Shown in pieces: positions 47,119 to 53,314 of a DNA stretch of 53,314 nt (its first letter is position 1; each line of letters starts with the position of its first letter). The stretch comes from Saccharibacillus deserti. GTDB lineage: Bacteria; Bacillota; Bacilli; Paenibacillales; Paenibacillaceae. The position numbers were made by a program, and so were the translations under genes. Under the pieces are notes generated by a model that was not told where the DNA came from, did not search any database, and saw only the letters and a list, made by a program, of their open reading frames with translations. Location: the NCBI RefSeq assembly GCF_013618475.1, contig NZ_JABJVN010000014.1:1-53314 (forward strand), given 5' to 3'.

Positions 47119-47651
47119 AGAACGATCCTATCCAAAATCCTACCTCTGAGCAATCGGAGGCTTATATTGCTTTGGGGGCCAATCTTGGCCGCCGCGAAGA
47201 AACGCTGAGCGAAGCGCTTCGGATGTTGAGCGAACACCCGGAGATCGATGTGCTGCGCGTCTCCGATGTCTACGAGACCGACCCGGTCGGTTATGCCGAC
47301 CAGCCGGCTTTTCTGAATATGGCCGCCGCTCTGGGGACTTCGATGTCTCCCCACCGGCTGCTGGAAGTCATGCAGACCGTTGAAGACCGGCTGGGCCGCG
47401 TACGCGATATCCGCTTTGGACCGCGTACCGCCGATCTGGATCTGCTCTGGATGAATGGCCTGGCCGTCGAAAGTACCGACCTTACGCTGCCGCATCCGCG
47501 GATGCATGAACGCTTCTTCGTATTGGTTCCGCTGGACGATATCGTGCCGGAGGACGAACCTTCGGGTCTGCGCACACTGATCGACCGTTCGTTGATCGAA
47601 CTGGGCGCAGCATCGGGTATCGTCCATTTCGGCGGACCGCTGTTTCCCTGA
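47115..47651 (+). CDS. folK: 6-hydroxymethyl-dihydropterin pyrophosphokinase
   Basis: A 178-residue HPPK that activates the pterin for FolP. The motifs YIALGANLGRREETL, VYETDPVGYADQPAFLN, RFGPRTADLDLLW and LPHPRMHERFFVLVPL are complete. The ATG overlaps the folB stop. It is the last gene of the folate operon. In B. subtilis a small DNA-binding protein gene (yazB) follows; here it is absent. Confidence 0.97.
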   Translation: MKNDPIQNPTSEQSEAYIALGANLGRREETLSEALRMLSEHPEIDVLRVSDVYETDPVGYADQPAFLNMAAALGTSMSPHRLLEVMQTVEDRLGRVRDIRFGPRTADLDLLWMNGLAVESTDLTLPHPRMHERFFVLVPLDDIVPEDEPSGLRTLIDRSLIELGAASGIVHFGGPLFP

Positions 47652-47654
47652 CCC

Positions 47655-47702
47655 GCTTCCCGCCGTTTTGCCGCCTTCCTGCGGCAGAGCGGCGGGCGAA
47701 GC
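47655..47702 (+). other. GC-rich hairpin after folK
   Basis: GCTTC/GAAGC and CCGCCG/CGGCGG form an outer stem with an inner GCCGC/GCGGC hairpin. No T run follows, so its role as a terminator is doubtful. Confidence 0.45.
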
Positions 47703-47836
47703 CGTTTATCGGCCTTTGACGTTTCCGGCATAAGGATGCTTGTCCTCGAATTTGCCGTTCTGCCTGCCGCTTCCGGTGTCTTTTACCTTTTTCCGATTGA
47801 CGTTTTCTATTTTTGTTATCCATGAGGTGATTCGCA

Positions 47837-48829
47837 ATGCTGAAGATAGGCGATATCGAACTGAAAAACCGTGTCGTGCTGGCCCCGATGGCCGGCGTTT
47901 GCAACCCCGCTTTCCGCCTGATCGCCAAAGAATTCGGCACGGGACTCGTCTGCGCGGAGATGGTCAGCGACAAAGCGATTCTCAACGGCAACAAACGGAC
48001 CCGCGAAATGCTGTTTGTCGACGAACGCGAAAAACCGCTCAGCCTGCAAATTTTCGGCGGCGATCGCGCGTCTCTCGTTGAAGCGGCCAAGGTTGTCGAC
48101 CAGGAGACGAATGCCGATATCATCGATATCAATATGGGCTGCCCGGTTCCCAAAGTAACCAAATGCGATGCCGGCGCCCGCTGGCTGCTCAATCCCGAGA
48201 AAATTTACGAGATGGTCACCGCCGTCACCGCCGCCGTGCAGAAGCCGGTTACGGTCAAAATGCGTATCGGCTGGGACAGCGAGCATATTTTTATCGAGCA
48301 GAACGCCAAAGCGGCCGAAGCGGCCGGTGCCAGCGCCATCAGCGTTCACGGCCGCACGCGCGAGCAGCTCTATACCGGCAGCGCGGACTGGAGCTGGATC
48401 AAGCTGGCCAAAGAGTCGGTTGGCATACCGGTTATCGGCAACGGGGACGTCCTGACGCCGGAAGACGCCAAACGCATGCTGGATACGACGGGCTGCGACG
48501 GGGTCATGATCGGCCGGGGCGCGCTTGGCAATCCGTGGATGCTGTACAGCACCATTCATTACCTGGAGACGGGCGAGCTGCTGACCGATCCGCCGCCGGA
48601 AGACAAAGTGCGTATTGCCGTTCTCCATATGGACCGTCTAATCGCGCTCAAGGGCGAGAGCGTCGCCGTACGGGAAATGCGCAAGCATCTGTCGTGGTAC
48701 CTCAAAGGATTGAAAGGTTCCGCGAGTATCAAGGACACGATTATGGAAGGTACGACCCGCGATCAGATGGTAGGAATCCTTGAAGGATACTTGGCCAATC
48801 TGCCTCAGCTTGCTGCCGCCCAGGCCTGA
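47837..48829 (+). CDS. dusB: tRNA-dihydrouridine synthase
   Basis: A 330-residue FMN-dependent TIM-barrel enzyme that reduces uridines in the tRNA D-loop. LAPMAGVCNPAFRLI, the active-site MGCPVPKVTK with its catalytic cysteine (about residue 100), VHGRTREQLYTGSADW, and GNGDVLTPEDA with GVMIGRGALGNPW (FMN binding) are present. GAGGTG precedes the ATG. B. subtilis yacF is the equivalent and also precedes lysS. Confidence 0.96.
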   Translation: MLKIGDIELKNRVVLAPMAGVCNPAFRLIAKEFGTGLVCAEMVSDKAILNGNKRTREMLFVDEREKPLSLQIFGGDRASLVEAAKVVDQETNADIIDINMGCPVPKVTKCDAGARWLLNPEKIYEMVTAVTAAVQKPVTVKMRIGWDSEHIFIEQNAKAAEAAGASAISVHGRTREQLYTGSADWSWIKLAKESVGIPVIGNGDVLTPEDAKRMLDTTGCDGVMIGRGALGNPWMLYSTIHYLETGELLTDPPPEDKVRIAVLHMDRLIALKGESVAVREMRKHLSWYLKGLKGSASIKDTIMEGTTRDQMVGILEGYLANLPQLAAAQA

Positions 48830-48943
48830 TTGATCCCCGTGGAACATTTTTAGTCAAAATGAGCGTAGATTCGATGAAAAGGGACAGGATCTTCGCTTCT
48901 TTTCCGTCGAAATAAAACGTTTACAATTGGGCAAGGAAGCGCA

Positions 48944-48972
48944 TTGACTTTTCGTAGTTGTTCCCATATAAT
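48944..48972 (+). promoter_or_regulatory. Sigma-A promoter of greA
   Basis: TTGACT (48944-48949) and TATAAT (48967-48972) are 17 bases apart. Transcription should start near 48979, more than 330 bases before the greA ATG. Confidence 0.88.
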
Positions 48973-48978
48973 TTGTCA

Positions 48979-49314
48979 GTATAAAATTCGCCTCAGCAAC
49001 ATAAATTCCAAAATGCGGAATATGCACGCTTTGCCTGGATACGGCACTTGATAGACGCGAACGGTATTCCGCACGTTGACCGACCGGGTTTGATTGCGCG
49101 GTCGACGTAGCAGGCACCGACGTTCCTGGAGATATAACGGCTTTGGCCCTGGCTGCCCGTCACTATATTTCTTAAGCGAGAAGCGGAACACGTCTATTGC
49201 TTTACGGGCGTGATCGTTTCTATTTTGCCGTCGCCGTCTTTACAGGGATTTCGTAATTAACCGGATGTGAGAGTGCGAAAATCTACTATTCACATGACAG
49301 GAGAATCGGTACAG
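48979..49314 (+). ncRNA. Long structured leader of greA (candidate RNA element)
   Basis: Three stem-loops follow one another: 49014-49022 with 49065-49073 (9 bp perfect), 49073-49082 with 49099-49108 (10 bp, one G-T), and 49179-49185 plus 49189-49192 with 49209-49212 plus 49215-49221 (7 bp and 4 bp around a small internal loop). No gene of good quality and no terminator lie within it. I recognise no known riboswitch, T-box or ribosomal-protein leader. Confidence 0.5.
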
Positions 49315-49791
49315 ATGAGCGATAAAGAGGTCATTCTCACCCAGGACGGGCTGAAGAAGCTGGAAGAAGAGTTGGAAAACCTGAAATCCGTAAAGCGCCG
49401 CGAGGTTGCGGAACGGATCAAAGTTGCGATCGGCTACGGGGATATCAGTGAAAACTCCGAGTATGAAGATGCCAAGAACGAACAGGCTTTCATCGAAGGA
49501 CGCGTGATCACACTGGAAAAAATGCTGCGCAACGCCCGAATCATCAACAGCGACGATATCGGAACGGATGTCGTAACGGTAGGATCGACCGTGCTGGTCA
49601 AAGATCTGGAATTCGGAGACGAGATGGAATATACGATTGTCGGTTCCGCGGAATCCAATCCGCTCGAGAACCGCATTTCCAATGAAAGTCCGGTGGGTAT
49701 GGCTCTGCTTGGCAACAGCAAAGGAGCGACCGTCGACGTCAGCGTTCCTGCGGGCGTATTTCAATACGAGATTATCGACATCAAAAAATAA
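49315..49791 (+). CDS. greA: Transcription elongation factor GreA
   Basis: A 158-residue factor that stimulates RNA polymerase to cleave its transcript when backtracked. The N-terminal coiled coil carries [16 protein letters not shown] and the acidic tip [16 protein letters not shown] that reaches the active site; the C-terminal domain ends in [13 protein letters not shown] and [12 protein letters not shown]. The ATG at 49315 gives the standard start ([10 protein letters not shown]) with AGGAGA 10 bases upstream. It precedes lysS, an arrangement not found in B. subtilis, where greA lies elsewhere. Confidence 0.97.
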   Translation: MSDKEVILTQDGLKKLEEELENLKSVKRREVAERIKVAIGYGDISENSEYEDAKNEQAFIEGRVITLEKMLRNARIINSDDIGTDVVTVGSTVLVKDLEFGDEMEYTIVGSAESNPLENRISNESPVGMALLGNSKGATVDVSVPAGVFQYEIIDIKK

Positions 49792-49831
49792 TCCGATTCC
49801 GGAGAAGCCTTTGCGCGGATTCGGCATCCAG

Positions 49832-49884
49832 GGCTCCCTGTGACCGTTTTGGCATTTGTCCAAGCGTACGCGGGAGCCTTTTTT
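49832..49884 (+). terminator. Terminator between greA and lysS
   Basis: GGCTCCC (49832-49838) pairs with GGGAGCC (49872-49878) followed by TTTTTT; the 33-base loop is long. It ends 158 bases before lysS, so lysS probably has its own promoter in the remaining gap, which I could not place. Confidence 0.75.
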
Positions 49885-49982
49885 GTACCCTTTTGCGCCG
49901 AGCTTGGATTTGGCTGTCTGCCGTACGGCTTTCGCGGTTGACGAACGAGACGATTTGGAACGATAATATAGGTTGACGATAA

Positions 49983-51554
<1,572 letters not shown>

Positions 51555-51583
51555 TCGACAGATTCGGCATCAAGGTCTATACC

Positions 51584-51622
51584 AAAAAGGAGAAAGCGCC
51601 CAGGCGCTTTCTCCTTTTTTTT
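51584..51622. terminator. Terminator between lysS and the TetR gene
   Basis: Arms 51584-51600 and 51603-51619 are perfectly complementary over 17 bases; allowing for the hairpin turn the stem is about 15 bp. T runs on one side and A runs on the other suit both convergent genes. Confidence 0.92.
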
Positions 51623-51637
51623 GCCTCCTTTACGGAT

Positions 51638-52237
51638 TTAATCGCTTTTCTTGCATAAAGAATCGAGATACTGATCCAACATCTTCTCCATTAAAGGAGG
51701 AGGCATCCGCTCGGGGTACAATAATCCGTGCAGTGCAACCCCGTCGACGAATGACAGCAGCTTCAAGGCTTCTTCTTCGACGTTTAGGTGCCGCGGGGCG
51801 AATTCGTAATCGACGAGCGCCTGCATGATCACCGTCATGGTACGCCGCATCTCCTCATAGACCCGATCGGCATGATCCCGAAGCAAAGGCTCGGACATTG
51901 TCTTCGATACAAAAGCAAGCCAGACCTCCATTTCGGAACGGCTCTCTTCATGGAAAGGAACCAGCTCGCGCAGGACGTCCCGGGCTACTTCCGGCACAGG
52001 CCGATCGAAAGAGTACGCCGAGATTCTTTTGGCTACCCTTTCGGACACCAGATTCATGGAAAAGGAAAAGAGTTCGGCCTGCGTGGAGAAGTAATGGCGC
52101 ATCGATCCCGGCGACACGCCCGCTTCCTGGGCAATGTTTCGCACCGAAGCATTTTCGATACCCGATCGGCGAATGACTCTCCATGCCGCTTCAGCGACTT
52201 TGATTTTTTGTTGTTCATGATCGACGATTTTTGGCAT
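51638..52237 (-). CDS. TetR family transcriptional regulator
   Basis: A 199-residue repressor. Residues about 10-55 form the helix-turn-helix (VRNIAQEAGVSPGSMRHYF); the rest is a helical ligand-binding and dimerisation domain whose ligand cannot be predicted. The ATG at 52237 gives the usual start (MPKIVDHEQQK). No Shine-Dalgarno sequence precedes it, and a TATAAT lies only 7 bases upstream, so the mRNA may begin at the ATG. It is divergent from a membrane-protein gene and probably controls that gene and itself through the palindromic region between them. Confidence 0.93.
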   Translation of the reverse strand: MPKIVDHEQQKIKVAEAAWRVIRRSGIENASVRNIAQEAGVSPGSMRHYFSTQAELFSFSMNLVSERVAKRISAYSFDRPVPEVARDVLRELVPFHEESRSEMEVWLAFVSKTMSEPLLRDHADRVYEEMRRTMTVIMQALVDYEFAPRHLNVEEEALKLLSFVDGVALHGLLYPERMPPPLMEKMLDQYLDSLCKKSD

Positions 52238-52243
52238 GTTCCA

Positions 52244-52298
52244 ATTATAACACAAGCAAACGTCAAGGATTCACTTTTTAATACACTTGTGTTATAAT
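52244..52298. promoter_or_regulatory. Divergent promoter and probable TetR operator
   Basis: A perfect 12-bp inverted repeat (TTATAACACAAG 52245-52256 with its complement 52286-52297) has a 29-base spacer. Each arm contains a -10 hexamer: TATAAT at 52293-52298 on the plus strand (with TTCACT at 52270-52275, spacing 17) and TATAAT read on the minus strand at 52244-52249. The plus-side arm also lies in an imperfect ATACAC-TT-GTGTTAT palindrome. Confidence 0.75.
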
Positions 52299-52339
52299 GA
52301 ATTTGAAGGAATCGACAGGTTGAAAAAGGAGGGAAGACA

Positions 52340-52882
52340 ATGATTGGATGGTTGATTATCGGATGCGAGATCGGATTCTGGGTGTTTGTTCTGGGCGGAT
52401 TAATTACCCGTTACCTATTTAAGCAAAAGAAGGCGGGCGCTCTGCTGCTTCTGCTGGCACCCATTGTGGATCTTATTCTGCTTGCCGCAACGATTATCGA
52501 TATTCGGCAGGGAGCCGAAGCGGGGTTCGTGCATGGATTGGCAGCCGTTTACCTCGGAGGAACCGTGGCTTTCGGACACCGAATGATCCAATGGGCGGAT
52601 GAACGGTTTGCTTATCGCTTTGCGAACGGCCCCAAGCCGGAAGCCAAACCCAAAAGAGGTCCTGCCCATGCCGCGAGGGAGAGACAAGGCTGGTATCGGC
52701 ATCTTCTTGCCTGGGTAGTAGGGTGCGCCTTGTTGGTAGGAATGATCCTGCTGATCAACGATGCGGAAAAATCCGAAGCGCTGCAGCTGTGGATCATACG
52801 TTGGGCTATCATATTGGGCATCGATTTTCTTATCAGTTTCAGCTATACGGCTTGGCCAAGACCGGAGAGCAAGAAAGTGTGA
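52340..52882 (+). CDS. Uncharacterised membrane protein (YmcC-like)
   Basis: A 180-residue protein with five likely membrane segments: about 3-24, 31-52, 62-78, 121-140 and 147-168. A cytoplasmic-looking basic loop (about 88-118, with KPEAKPKRGPAHAARERQGW) separates the third and fourth. It begins MIGWLIIGCEIGFWVFVL. From memory it resembles B. subtilis YmcC, of unknown function; I cannot verify this here. AAAAAGGAGGG precedes the ATG. The gene is divergent from the TetR regulator and is its most likely target. Confidence 0.85.
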   Translation: MIGWLIIGCEIGFWVFVLGGLITRYLFKQKKAGALLLLLAPIVDLILLAATIIDIRQGAEAGFVHGLAAVYLGGTVAFGHRMIQWADERFAYRFANGPKPEAKPKRGPAHAARERQGWYRHLLAWVVGCALLVGMILLINDAEKSEALQLWIIRWAIILGIDFLISFSYTAWPRPESKKV

Positions 52883-52892
52883 TTTCTTATCG

Positions 52893-52946
52893 GACAGAAG
52901 GCAAGCACAACGGTTTTTTCTTTTTGAAAAAAGTGCTTGCCTTCTT
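52893..52946 (+). terminator. Terminator after the membrane protein, overlapping the rRNA promoter
   Basis: A 13-bp perfect outer stem (AGAAGGCAAGCAC with GTGCTTGCCTTCT, the 3' arm at 52934-52946) encloses a TTTTTTC/GAAAAAA hairpin. The 3' arm contains the -35 element of the following rRNA promoter. Confidence 0.8.
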
Positions 52947-52965
52947 AAGCCCAGCATGATATATT
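52937..52965 (+). promoter_or_regulatory. rRNA operon promoter P1
   Basis: TTGCCT (52937-52942) and TATATT (52960-52965), spacing 17. Located about 340 bases before the 16S gene. Confidence 0.7.
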
Positions 52966-53077
52966 CTAGGAACGGCCTTGAGAGAGTGACCGTGCGGTTC
53001 GAACAAGTGAGCGAGTCCCAACCGGAATCGGACAAGACGCTTCGCAAGAAGCTGACAAAAAGATTTCAAAAAAAGAC

Positions 53078-53106
53078 TTGCAAAACGAAAACGAACATGC
53101 TAATAT
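53078..53106 (+). promoter_or_regulatory. rRNA operon promoter P2
   Basis: TTGCAA (53078-53083) and TAATAT (53101-53106), spacing 17, with AT-rich sequence upstream that could act as an UP element. Downstream, CCTTGAAAACTGAACA (about 53165) is a sequence typical of Bacillales pre-rRNA leaders. Confidence 0.8.
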
Positions 53107-53302
53107 ATAAGAGTTGCTGCTGCGAGAGAAACACAAACGGCGGAAACAAAAACAACGAGTTTGTTCCTTGAAAACTGAACAGTAAGTGAGTCGCGACGAT
53201 GAAGATCGTCGTGAGAATAAAGGTTCTTGAGCAATCAAGAATCGCCACGTTTTAACGAGCACATGGTGCTTTCTTTTAAACGGCGACTTCGGTCGCCACC
53301 TT

Positions 53303-53314
53303 AATGGAGAGTTT
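53303..53314 (+). rRNA. rrs: 16S rRNA, 5' end only
   Basis: The window ends in TGGAGAGTTT, the conserved start of 16S rRNA in Bacillales (it would continue GATCCTGGCTCAG). The preceding bases include a GGCGACTTCGGTCGCC hairpin typical of the leader. The exact 5' end is an estimate. Confidence 0.85.

Overview
The window is one continuous housekeeping block from a low-GC-branch Gram-positive bacterium (Bacillales). Gene order, frequent GTG/TTG starts, strong AGGAGG-type ribosome binding sites and a GC content well above that of Bacillus subtilis point to Paenibacillaceae. A weakly or non-sporulating genus such as Saccharibacillus is possible, but that is inference. It opens with the last ~31 bases of a 5S rRNA and closes on the first bases of a 16S rRNA, so it is exactly the stretch between two rRNA operons in the same orientation. 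It corresponds to the B. subtilis interval between rrnA and rrnJ (csfB to lysS).

Layout. 1-3200: 5S end and terminator, an unrecognised lipoprotein, an unrecognised membrane protein on the minus strand, and a YaaO-type PLP decarboxylase. 3300-9400: tmk, darA (c-di-AMP receptor), yaaR, holB, ricT, yabA, trmN6, rsmI. 9500-16200: abrB (minus), an HD-domain phosphohydrolase, tatD, a cyclic-di-AMP riboswitch ahead of a G5/3D-domain cell-wall protein, then rnmV and rsmA. 16200-22100: veg, ispE, purR, spoVG, glmU, prs. 22100-33600: a small minus-strand gene, pth, mfd, a PrsA-like lipoprotein, a SpoVB-like flippase, mazG, HU, rqcP, divIC, an S1-domain protein. 33700-42500: a YabT-like kinase, tilS, hpt, ftsH, coaX, hslO, a 49-residue minus-strand protein, cysK. 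42600-48900: a complete p-aminobenzoate/folate operon (pabB-pabA-pabC-folP-folB-folK), then dusB. 48900-53314: greA behind a long structured leader, lysS, a TetR regulator divergent from a membrane protein, and the next rRNA promoters.

The genes serve translation and RNA maturation (holdouts rsmI, rnmV, rsmA, pth, tilS, trmN6, dusB, lysS, rqcP), replication and repair (holB, yabA, mfd), nucleotide, folate, cysteine and CoA supply, and the envelope (glmU, flippase, divIC, G5/3D protein). The cyclic-di-AMP theme appears twice: the receptor gene darA and the riboswitch.

The most striking feature is an absence. Every sporulation-specific gene that sits in this block in B. subtilis (csfB, yabG, sspF, fin, spoVT, yabP, yabQ, spoIIE) is missing, and its neighbours are joined cleanly. 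Multipurpose genes with sporulation names (spoVG, the spoVB-like gene, pth/spoVC, a yabT-like kinase) remain, and spoVG still has a good sigma-H-type promoter. Other items worth a look are two multi-hairpin leaders (before the G5/3D gene and before greA), a perfect 20-bp terminator stem inside the folate operon, and a palindromic divergent promoter region by the TetR gene. No mobile elements, CRISPR arrays or tRNA genes were seen.
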